DNA from: an uncultured Candidatus Woesearchaeota archaeon
Lineage (GTDB): Archaea > Nanobdellota > Nanobdellia > Woesearchaeales > 21-14-0-10-32-9
Reading direction: 5' to 3'
Length of the DNA stretch: 7,682 nt
Assembly: GCA_903891505.1 (NCBI GenBank)
Contig: CAITEO010000007.1
Span: 1-7,682, forward strand
Shown here in pieces: positions 1 through 4,823 of the stretch. Position 1 is the stretch's first letter. Each line of letters begins with the position of its first letter. A program made the position numbers and the translations under genes. Under the pieces are notes generated by a model. The model was not told the origin of the DNA. It saw only the letters and a list, made by a program, of their open reading frames with translations, and did not search any database.

Positions 1-152
1 CCAAGGAAAATTGCTCTGCAGCAGTATCTTTTCAAACCCATCTCATCCAGGACAGTTTTCCTGTTTTCGCCGTTTTCGACTCTTTCCTTGAAATCTTCCC
101 ATAGATGACCTACTGGTTTTCCGCAACTGAAACATCTTACTGGAATTATCAT
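1..152 (-). CDS. rpoN: DNA-directed RNA polymerase subunit N (RpoN/Rpb10 homologue), C-terminus cut by window edge
   Basis: The first 50 codons can be read on the minus strand. The protein begins MIIPVRCFSCGKPVGHLWED and continues to a KRYCCRAIFL segment at the window edge. Cysteines 7, 10, 44 and 45 form the CX2C...CC zinc site typical of the archaeal RpoN / eukaryotic Rpb10 family, a small subunit of the RNA polymerase assembly platform that also includes RpoD, RpoL and RpoP. The family is usually about 55-75 residues, so only a short tail is missing. A GGTGA Shine-Dalgarno-like sequence (157-161) lies four bases before the ATG. Lying just downstream of uS9 is the usual euryarchaeal order, in which RpoK, enolase and uS2 often follow. 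Identification is secure from the motif and the neighbours. Confidence 0.95.
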   Translation of the reverse strand, partial: MIIPVRCFSCGKPVGHLWEDFKERVENGENRKTVLDEMGLKRYCCRAIFL

Positions 153-186
153 TTTTTCACCGATTTATATTAATTGTATCTTAATA

Positions 187-195
187 TATTATAAA
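187..195 (-). promoter_or_regulatory. possible TATA box for rpoN
   Basis: On the minus strand the 71-bp S9-RpoN spacer contains TTTATAATA, which fits an archaeal TATA box. A start about 25 bp downstream would fall near 165, giving a leader of roughly 13 nt that includes the GGTGA at 157-161. A T-rich run on the same strand just after the S9 stop (about 206-219) could act as an oligo-T terminator. RpoN may therefore have its own promoter as well as operon read-through. The spacer is very AT-rich, so chance matches are easy. Confidence 0.4.
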
Positions 196-223
196 TATTA
201 TTAAACAAATAAAAATAATTTTT

Positions 224-625
224 TCATCTGTATGATTTCTGTCTCTTTGCACGTGCTTTGCCGTTGTTGTTTGGCTTTCTAGCTTCACGTCGTCTAACGT
301 CAGCAACAAGTAGTTGTCTGTCGTAGTCTAGGAATACTTGTCTTAAAGTATTATCGTGTTCTGAGAGTGCTTTTGCGAGTGCTAGTCTTGATGCGTCAGC
401 TTGACCTGTTACTCCGCCACCTGCAACTGTTATGTTTATGCTAAGCGCGTTTGCTTTTGGTCCTGCAAGTATTAATGGCTCTTGTATTCTAAGTCTTGCC
501 ATTTTTGGTTCGTACATTTCAAGCAATGTGTTGTTTATCATTACTATTCCTTTTCCAGGACGGAGTACTGCTTTTGCAATTGCTTGCTTTCTTTTTCCAC
601 TTGCTATGATTGTTTTCTTTGCCAT
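224..625 (-). CDS. rps9: 30S ribosomal protein uS9 (S9)
   Basis: A 133-residue protein, the normal length for archaeal uS9. The N-terminal GKRKQAIAKAVLRPGKG block, central VAGGGVTGQADASRLALAKAL and C-terminal KARAKRQKSYR are family signatures. The basic tail ending in Ser-Tyr-Arg is the part of uS9 that reaches the P-site tRNA in the small subunit. The ATG at 623-625 is preceded on the minus strand by AGGTTG, a modest Shine-Dalgarno. The gene follows uL13, as is usual in archaea, but the 133-bp spacer between them is unusually long and holds a large inverted repeat. The next gene is rpoN. The protein itself shows nothing unusual. Confidence 0.98.
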   Translation of the reverse strand: MAKKTIIASGKRKQAIAKAVLRPGKGIVMINNTLLEMYEPKMARLRIQEPLILAGPKANALSINITVAGGGVTGQADASRLALAKALSEHDNTLRQVFLDYDRQLLVADVRRREARKPNNNGKARAKRQKSYR

Positions 626-647
626 TTTAGTTCAACCTGTTTTTATC

Positions 648-753
648 GTGTTTATTTGGCACGCTCGCTCTCGATGATTTCATCTACGTATTTACGAGTT
701 TAGTGCTATGATTTGTGTTATTGATTGGCGAGCTGGTGCCAAAAAATAAACAC
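648..753 (-). repeat. long inverted-repeat (hairpin) element in the L13-S9 spacer; contains repeat copy 1 (661-737)
   Basis: The left arm (648-668) and right arm (728-753) are complementary over 21 pairs. GTGTTTATTT pairs with AAATAAACAC, GGCAC with GTGCC and GCTCGC with GCGAGC, interrupted only by a 3-nt and a 2-nt bulge on the right arm. The 59-nt loop region is AT-rich and holds a weak hairpin, GATG/CATC at 673-684. The right arm ends five bases after the L13 stop. In the minus-strand transcript the element would therefore fold directly between the L13 and S9 messages. Positions 661-737 align with 1810-1887 upstream of the tRNA. Options are a MITE-like insertion, an RNA-processing or stability hairpin, or a regulatory structure. 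It does not resemble an archaeal terminator, because S9 has no obvious promoter of its own downstream. Confidence 0.7.
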
Positions 754-758
754 TCAGT

Positions 759-1187
759 CTACTTTGTCTTTGCACCAAAGTGCTTGCTGATTTGTGCTAT
801 TGTTACATACTTAACGTTTTTGTTTTGCACGTTCATGTGCTCGAATGTGATTGCTTTTTGTGCTTTCAATTCATCAGGAGTTCCGCAGTAGCATTTTATT
901 CTTGCGAATGCTTCTTTTCCACGAGGGTTTTTGTGTGAAAGCATGCCTCTTATTGTTCTTTTAACAATTCTCTCTGGCATTCTTGGATAGTATGGTCCTA
1001 TTAATGGTGCACCCATTATTCTTTTTCTCATCTGCTGTGCAAGTACCATTTCTGGTTTGCCTGTTATAACTGCTTTTTCAGCATTGATTATGTTTACTGT
1101 CTCGCCAAGTAATGCTTGTTTTGCAGTGTATGCTGCAAGTCTTCCTAGTACAAGATCCGTTGCGTCGATTACTATCATTTTGTTCAT
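759..1187 (-). CDS. rpl13: 50S ribosomal protein uL13 (L13)
   Basis: A 142-residue protein, typical for archaeal uL13. Signatures are the N-terminal IDATDLVLGRLAAYTAKQAL, then INAEKAVITGKPE near residue 40, and the archaeal/eukaryotic block RTIRGMLSHKNPRGKEAFARIK ending in a Y-C-G-T-P segment. uL13 is a large-subunit rRNA-binding protein of early assembly. Its ATG (1185-1187) overlaps the L18e stop codon by four bases (ATGA), with no separate Shine-Dalgarno, so translation is probably coupled to L18e. The stop at 759-761 is followed within six bases by the large inverted-repeat element. Confidence 0.98.
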   Translation of the reverse strand: MNKMIVIDATDLVLGRLAAYTAKQALLGETVNIINAEKAVITGKPEMVLAQQMRKRIMGAPLIGPYYPRMPERIVKRTIRGMLSHKNPRGKEAFARIKCYCGTPDELKAQKAITFEHMNVQNKNVKYVTIAQISKHFGAKTK

Positions 1188-1543
1188 CCGAGTATCCTAA
1201 CGTTCTTTGCCGTTGGGTTTTGTTTCATTAGTGCTTCGATTGTGATTACTTTTCCTTTCTGTGCTATTTTCTTTTCTGCTTCATCCGAGAATCCAAATGC
1301 TGCAACAGTTACTGCGTGATCCAAGTCGCCAGTTCCTAGTACTTTTCCTGGTACTATGATTACATCGTTTGCTTTTGAATACTTCGCTACTTTATACACA
1401 TTTACAACTCTATGTCTTCTTGTTGAACTTTCTAGATCTTCAGCTACTCTTTTCCAGAGGTTTACTTTTTTCTCTATTGAAAGTCTTTTCAACTCTGAGA
1501 TGAGTTGTTTCAATTCTTCGTGTTTATGTGATTCTGTTGTCAT
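1184..1543 (-). CDS. rpl18e: 50S ribosomal protein eL18 (L18e)
   Basis: A 119-residue protein of the archaeal/eukaryotic L18e family, absent from bacteria. It has the WKRVAEDLESSTRRHRVVNVYKV segment near residue 30 and the VIIVPGKVLGTGDLDHAVTVAAFGFS core shared with the L15/L18e fold. Its length and order before uL13 match other archaea. The ATG at 1541-1543 has only a weak AGAG-type Shine-Dalgarno upstream. It is the first protein gene after the embedded tRNA-Leu, separated by a 142-nt spacer holding the 23-bp direct repeat, so its message must survive or start after tRNA excision. No TATA box was clearly identified in that spacer. Confidence 0.97.
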   Translation of the reverse strand: MTTESHKHEELKQLISELKRLSIEKKVNLWKRVAEDLESSTRRHRVVNVYKVAKYSKANDVIIVPGKVLGTGDLDHAVTVAAFGFSDEAEKKIAQKGKVITIEALMKQNPTAKNVRILG

Positions 1544-1613
1544 TTTATATTCTCTTTGAATTTGATTTGTATCTGTTGTTTTTTCGTGCCTGTTTTTGTG
1601 AGGTGGTGGTTGT

Positions 1614-1696
1614 TCGCAAGCTCGCTGCGGGAGAAGATATCCTCAACTCCGTTTCGGGACCTTCTCTCCTCGCTCGCAAGCTCGCTGCGGGAGAAG
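1614..1696. repeat. perfect 23-bp direct repeat duplicating the tRNA-Leu 3' end
   Basis: Positions 1614-1636 and 1674-1696 are identical over 23 bases and offset by exactly 60 bp. The second copy covers the last 11 nt of the tRNA (including the discriminator base) plus 12 nt of 3' trailer. The first copy lies 50 bp beyond the tRNA. The sequence between contains a stem, GGGAGAAG (1629-1636) with CTTCTC-CC (1661-1669, one bulged T). A direct repeat of a tRNA 3' end is the classic layout of att sites left by tRNA-targeting integrases. Here the enclosed segment is far too short for a live element, so it is either an excision scar or a tandem duplication. Confidence 0.85.
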
Positions 1697-1769
1697 GGGT
1701 TCGAACCCTTGTATCCACTAAGGAACTAGCCCCTCAAGCTAGCGCATTTGACCACTCTGCCACCCCCGC
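1686..1769 (-). tRNA. tRNA-Leu (anticodon GAG)
   Basis: An 84-nt class II tRNA is read on the minus strand. The acceptor stem pairs GCGGGGG with CTCCCGC, with one G-U pair and A as discriminator base. The D arm is GCA/TGC around AGTGGT. The anticodon stem CTAGC/GCTAG closes a TTGAGGG loop, so the anticodon is GAG, reading CUC and CUU leucine codons. A 15-nt variable arm contains a TCC/GGA stem, and the T arm AAGGG/CCCTT closes TTCGAAC. There is no intron and no encoded CCA. The long variable arm and discriminator A agree with leucine. The gene lies inside the ribosomal operon, in the same direction, between RpoD and L18e. A tRNA-Leu upstream of L18e is known from other euryarchaeal operons. 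Confidence 0.97.
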
Positions 1770-1797
1770 GTTAACGGGAACTTGCATTATGCTACGC

Positions 1798-1901
1798 GCA
1801 TCTCCTGCGACGCTCGCTATCGGATGTGCTCGTTGATTGTTTACCGAGTCTAGTTGTTTCGAACTATCCTCTACCAGGCGAGCTGGTCTTTGCAGTCATG
1901 C
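1798..1901 (-). repeat. structured GC-rich element between RpoD and the tRNA; contains repeat copy 2 (1810-1887)
   Basis: Positions 1810-1887 read on the minus strand begin ACCAGCTCGCC and end GATAGCGAGCGT. They align over their full 78 nt with 661-737 in the L13-S9 spacer (ACCAGCTCGCC ... GAGAGCGAGCGT), with one indel and a shared centre of the form ACTAGACTCGGTAAACA / ACTAAACTCG-TAAATA. A stem can form from GCTCGC (1812-1817) with GCGAGC (1878-1883), CTGC (1805-1808) with GCAG (1892-1895) and GCAT (1798-1801) with ATGC (1898-1901). The outer pairs differ from those of copy 1 while the pairing is kept. Part of the 5' side resembles a tRNA D arm, but no full tRNA fold was found. Confidence 0.65.
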
Positions 1902-1910
1902 TGCGTTATC

Positions 1911-2684
1911 TTATATATCCTTGAGGAGTTTCTTGAACTCATCAAGCTGAGCGTTATATATTGTAACTCCTTCTTCAACTATTTTTTCTGGAGATAATTG
2001 ACCCCATGATTCTATTGTGAATACAAATTCTGTATGAGGGTTTTCATAATCTATCTTGACTATGTCATTGTTTATATCTTTGCATGCATCGATAAGTTCT
2101 GGCGAATCTATCTTTTCTGCATCAATTTGTCCCTTCGTTTTTACTTGTGAAGGATATTTGTCTATGAACTCTGCAAGTGCAGGTGATTTGTTATTGACTG
2201 TGATTTTTGGTTTGTAATAATATGATGCGAGACATGAACTCCACTTGATGTGGTCTCGTCCAAAGCCAAGACATGCTGATGCTGAAAGTTCTATCTCTTG
2301 CTTATCAAACAATTTGAGTATTATTGTCTCAGGATAAATTGGGACAACTTTTGAATCGTTTGATTTCAGGTCAGATGCATATATGGTCTTTGGTCCTGTT
2401 GCTTTGAGTGTAAATGTTACATGTGTCGCTGATGATTCTTCAGCACCTGATACTGGTAAGTTGTAGCCATCAACATCTGTCTTTAACACAACAAGTCCTA
2501 ACCTGTGTGCAATCATCTCATCATACATTGCAGAGCTATTTTTTTTGAACTCAACTGTGGATATTGCCATAACTGGAACTTCTGACATGAATACTCTTCG
2601 AAGTGTATTCACGTATCCTGGGCTCTCTCCTTTTACTTCGAAAGTTATTTTCCCTTTCTTTTTCTTAACGAGTTCGAGCTTCAT
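1911..2684 (-). CDS. rpoD: DNA-directed RNA polymerase subunit D (RpoD/Rpb3-alpha homologue)
   Basis: A 257-residue homologue of eukaryotic Rpb3/RPAC40 and bacterial alpha. With RpoL, RpoN and RpoP it nucleates polymerase assembly. The dimerisation domain shows the family motifs GYVNTLRRVFMSEVPVMA (residues 23-40) and DEMIAHRLGLVVLKTD (55-70); the C-terminal half returns to the same domain with EFVFTIESWG (219-228). The inserted domain at about 162-205 has one cysteine (C201); the others are C138 and C151. The clustered cysteines that bind 4Fe-4S in many archaeal RpoD proteins are therefore absent. A GAGG Shine-Dalgarno (2693-2696) lies eight bases before the ATG. The gene is in the standard place after uS11, but a long GC-rich structured spacer separates them. 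Confidence 0.97.
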   Translation of the reverse strand: MKLELVKKKKGKITFEVKGESPGYVNTLRRVFMSEVPVMAISTVEFKKNSSAMYDEMIAHRLGLVVLKTDVDGYNLPVSGAEESSATHVTFTLKATGPKTIYASDLKSNDSKVVPIYPETIILKLFDKQEIELSASACLGFGRDHIKWSSCLASYYYKPKITVNNKSPALAEFIDKYPSQVKTKGQIDAEKIDSPELIDACKDINNDIVKIDYENPHTEFVFTIESWGQLSPEKIVEEGVTIYNAQLDEFKKLLKDI

Positions 2685-2732
2685 TGTTTGTTCCTCTTTG
2701 GTTTTGATAAGTTGAGTGTTTTTTGGTTTTTA

Positions 2733-2815
2733 CAAATTTACCTGACTCGCCACCCCGAAGGGGGCAACCCCCGTCGAGACGCGTCGTCTAACGCCGACGG
2801 CGTACGGTAAATTTG
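2733..2815. repeat. 83-bp palindromic GC-rich element in the S11-RpoD spacer
   Basis: A perfect 10-bp inverted repeat, CAAATTTACC (2733-2742) and GGTAAATTTG (2806-2815), closes a GC-rich interior in an otherwise AT-rich spacer. Inside are two hairpins. CCCC-GAA-GGGG lies at 2753-2763. A longer one pairs CCGTCG (2771-2776) with CGACGG (2795-2800) and AGACG (2777-2781) with CGTCT (2785-2789) around a CGT loop, leaving a 5-nt bulge. GGGGG (2760-2764) could instead pair with CCCCC (2768-2772). The layout is a multi-branch junction on either strand, resembling a MITE-like insertion or a folded RNA. It does not align convincingly with the elements at 661-737 and 1810-1887. Confidence 0.65.
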
Positions 2816-2837
2816 CTCAGCCTGATTATGCTATGGT

Positions 2838-3251
2838 TTATACTCTTCTTCCGCGTCTTCCGCCTTTCTTTCTGCAGCCGCCGTGTGGTAATGGAGTTAC
2901 ATCTTCGATGATTCCTATTCTTAGGCCTCGTCTTGAAAGTGCTCTAACTGCTGCTTGTGCTCCTGGTCCTGGATTTGTTGGTCCATTATGTCCTCCAGGT
3001 GCTCTGATTTTTACGTGGATGCAGTTTATTCCCTTATCCATTGCAATTTCTGCTGCTTTCTTTGCTGCTGCCATTGCTGTAGTTGGACTGCTTTCTAATC
3101 TATCTGATCTTACCATTTGTCCACCTGATGCAAGTGCAATGGTTTCTGATCCTGTTATGTCTGTTATATGTATGATTATATTATTATATGATGCAAAGAC
3201 ATGAGCTATTCCCCATCTTTGCTTGAATGCTTGCTGCTGCGGTTCACTCAT
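2838..3251 (-). CDS. rps11: 30S ribosomal protein uS11 (S11)
   Basis: A 137-residue protein, the usual archaeal length. Family signatures run throughout: WGIAHVFASYNNIIIHITD near residue 13, SGGQMVRSDRLESSPTTAMAAA in the middle, then VKIRAPGGHNGPTNPGPGAQAA, and the C-terminal DVTPLPHGGCRKKGGRRGRR. uS11 forms part of the 30S platform near the mRNA exit and binds helix 45-region rRNA. The ATG lies inside the end of S4 (8-bp overlap, ATGAGTGA). A GAGG Shine-Dalgarno (3261-3264) falls within the S4 coding sequence, so translation is probably coupled. The stop is followed within about 25 bases by the palindromic spacer element. Confidence 0.98.
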   Translation of the reverse strand: MSEPQQQAFKQRWGIAHVFASYNNIIIHITDITGSETIALASGGQMVRSDRLESSPTTAMAAAKKAAEIAMDKGINCIHVKIRAPGGHNGPTNPGPGAQAAVRALSRRGLRIGIIEDVTPLPHGGCRKKGGRRGRRV

Positions 3252-3987
3252 TTTGTTTTTCCTCTACTTTCTCTTCTGGTTTCTTTCGTGGCACTGCTGG
3301 TTTCTCAGTCGCTGGCGTTCTCAATCCCCTCTGGGGTTTATCAGCTGGTGCTTTTTTTTCAGAGTGCTTCTCTATTTTCTTCTCCATCTCTTTCTTCTCT
3401 ACAGGTTTTTCCGTTGCTTTCTCTTCCTTATGCTCTTTGCTCTCTACGTTTGTCTCGCTTCTTCCTGGAACTTGCACTTTAGGTGGTCTTTCAGGATGAT
3501 CTTCTCTTGAGAATTTTGATCCTGGGTAGAACTCTATTGTATGTTCTTCACCTACTCTTACAAGATAGCCTGGAGCTGTGACTTTTCGTCCATTGACTGT
3601 AATATGTCTGTGTGTTATCATTTGTCTTGCTTGCTTTGCAGTTCTTGCAAGACTTTTCTTCATGACTATTGTTTGAAGTCTTCTATCAAGAAGTTGTTCC
3701 ACTTGTAAACCTAAAATATCATCTAGGCTGTTTGATTCTACAAGGCCAAATGATTTAAGTTTTTCAAACATCTGCTGTCTTTCTTTTTCTGCCTGTACAC
3801 CTTTTAATGCTACAAGTCTTTTACCGTTTTGTTTGTATGTTTTTAATTTTGATGTAACTTTCCAAAGTTCTGACTTGTTAACAAGACCATACTTTATCAT
3901 GAGCGGTTTTTCTTGTTCGAGTCTTGCCTTGTTCCAAGGATGTGAAGGTTTGCTGAATTTGTTTGATTGTTTTTTAGGATCTCCCAT
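3244..3987 (-). CDS. rps4: 30S ribosomal protein uS4 (S4) with long charged C-terminal tail
   Basis: The protein has 247 residues; archaeal uS4 is usually about 170-190. The start MGDPKKQ...SKPSHPW is the archaeal/eukaryotic N-terminus. The S4 RNA-binding domain runs from LDRRLQTIV (about residue 100) through SLARTAKQARQMITHRHITV and PGYLVRVGEEHTIEF (to about 155). uS4 is a primary binder of 16S rRNA and lines the mRNA entry channel. From about residue 176 an extra 72-residue tail is almost entirely Lys, Glu, Pro and Ala, with repeated EKK/KPVE-like stretches, and is probably disordered. Its ATG has an AAGGA Shine-Dalgarno. A 59-bp AT-rich spacer separates it from uS13, and its end overlaps uS11. 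Confidence 0.97.
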   Translation of the reverse strand: MGDPKKQSNKFSKPSHPWNKARLEQEKPLMIKYGLVNKSELWKVTSKLKTYKQNGKRLVALKGVQAEKERQQMFEKLKSFGLVESNSLDDILGLQVEQLLDRRLQTIVMKKSLARTAKQARQMITHRHITVNGRKVTAPGYLVRVGEEHTIEFYPGSKFSREDHPERPPKVQVPGRSETNVESKEHKEEKATEKPVEKKEMEKKIEKHSEKKAPADKPQRGLRTPATEKPAVPRKKPEEKVEEKQNE

Positions 3988-4046
3988 TTTATTTTCCTTT
4001 TAGTATTATTTTTTGTTATTTAATTTTTAATTTAATCTTTGGTTAT

Positions 4047-4508
4047 TTACTTCCTAAGTGCGGTCTTCTTCTTAGCAACTAGACCTTTACCCTTATTTCG
4101 TCTGAAGTTTGACTTGGTTCTTTGACCTCGAACGGTAAGTCCCCACTGGTGCCTTAGGCCCTTGTAGTTCTTTATCTTCTTCATTCTTTTTACATCATTG
4201 TCTTTCTCAAGGTCTAAATCAGCGTTAAGCAAGTGTTTATCCTCGCCTGTTTCGTAATCTTTTCTTCTGTTAAGAAGCCATGTTGGAACGTGATATGTGT
4301 TAGGATGTCTTAGAATTTCGTCAAGCTTTGATACTTCTGACTCTGATAGTTCTCCTGTTTTCTTTGCTTTGTCTATTCCTGAAACTGAAAGTGCCATATT
4401 TGCATACATTACATTTACTCCTTTGATTTTTGTCAAAGCGTAAAGTATTGCTTTCTCTCCTTTGAGATCTGTGTTGCAAACCCGAACAATGTGTCTAAAT
4501 TCTGCCAT
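4047..4508 (-). CDS. rps13: 30S ribosomal protein uS13 (S13)
   Basis: A 153-residue protein of normal archaeal length. It starts FRHIVRVCNTDLKGEKAILYALTKIKGV with the helix-two-turn-helix region following, has the archaeal HVPTWLLNRRKDYETGED segment near residue 75, and ends with KGLRHQWGLTVRGQRTKSNFRR and a basic tail. uS13 sits in the 30S head, contacting the P-site tRNA and the large subunit. It is the first gene of the operon. Upstream is a divergent promoter region with a clear TATA box (4671-4678), implying a leader of about 140 nt. No strong Shine-Dalgarno precedes the ATG; the nearest match is a GTGA four to five bases upstream. Confidence 0.98.
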   Translation of the reverse strand: MAEFRHIVRVCNTDLKGEKAILYALTKIKGVNVMYANMALSVSGIDKAKKTGELSESEVSKLDEILRHPNTYHVPTWLLNRRKDYETGEDKHLLNADLDLEKDNDVKRMKKIKNYKGLRHQWGLTVRGQRTKSNFRRNKGKGLVAKKKTALRK

Positions 4509-4596
4509 TTTTTCACTTGTATTTTGTATTGAACCAATATTGAACTTGTATTGAAACTTAAACTCCTAAATTTTAACGCATTCAAGAACTAATTTC

Positions 4597-4612
4597 ACCG
4601 ACCACTGTCGAT
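4597..4612 (-). other. hairpin in the predicted S13 operon leader
   Basis: On the minus strand ATCGAC and GTCGGT pair around an AGTG loop, six pairs including one G-U. It lies in a locally GC-richer patch (about 4596-4660) of the inferred 5' leader, roughly 90 bases before the S13 start. Ribosomal operon leaders often carry autoregulatory structures, but nothing here matches a named motif that I recognise. Confidence 0.35.
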
Positions 4613-4670
4613 AAAACCTGTTGCCCTATGCGCTGTTAACTCGGACGTATATTGTAGGAATAATCTATGA

Positions 4671-4678
4671 TTTATAAA
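4671..4678 (-). promoter_or_regulatory. TATA box of the S13 operon
   Basis: TTTATAAA, flanked on the minus strand as CTTTATAAATC, is a near-ideal archaeal TATA box. Transcription would begin about 25 bp downstream near 4648, giving a leader of about 140 nt before the S13 ATG. The octamer is palindromic, so its direction is set by the neighbouring genes; the rightward gene has a better-placed box of its own. Confidence 0.6.
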
Positions 4679-4727
4679 GATTGTTGTTCATAGCACAATA
4701 TCACGCAACACACAATATATTTCATAC

Positions 4728-4767
4728 TAAACACTCAATAAACACGCGATTAATATCAGGTAAACAC
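4728..4767. promoter_or_regulatory. three helically phased TAAACAC heptamers upstream of the 188-residue gene
   Basis: TAAACAC occurs at 4728-4734, 4739-4745 and 4761-4767. The spacings of 11 and 22 bp place all three on the same face of the helix. The cluster ends 25 bp before the TATA box at 4792, a position suited to an activator or another DNA-binding protein. The same heptamer also occurs at 747-753, in an inverted-repeat arm, so the word alone is not specific. Confidence 0.35.
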
Positions 4768-4791
4768 ACTTAAATTAAATAAACCCTAAAT

Positions 4792-4801
4792 ATTATAAAT
4801 A
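4792..4801 (+). promoter_or_regulatory. TATA box for a leaderless transcript of the 188-residue gene
   Basis: ATTATAAATA is centred about 27 bp before the ATG at 4824. That is the distance expected between an archaeal TATA box and a transcription start, so the mRNA is predicted to start at or next to its start codon. No Shine-Dalgarno precedes the ATG, which agrees with leaderless translation. Confidence 0.55.
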
Positions 4802-4823
4802 AAACTTTAGTTCTATTAGTTCG

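Noticed and set aside
1528..1836. Rightward open frame of 102 codons across the tRNA and the 23-bp repeats
   Set aside because: It runs antisense through a well-folded tRNA and GC-rich repeats; the apparent protein repeat is the DNA direct repeat read in frame. No promoter or start signal was seen.
1810..1901. A second tRNA gene upstream of tRNA-Leu
   Set aside because: Only a D-arm-like piece and one short stem can be drawn; no acceptor stem or T arm pairs, so it is recorded as a resemblance and not a gene.
2833..3204. Rightward 123-codon frame opposite S11
   Set aside because: It is antisense to a certain ribosomal protein gene, has no homology-like features, and arises from codon structure of the real gene.
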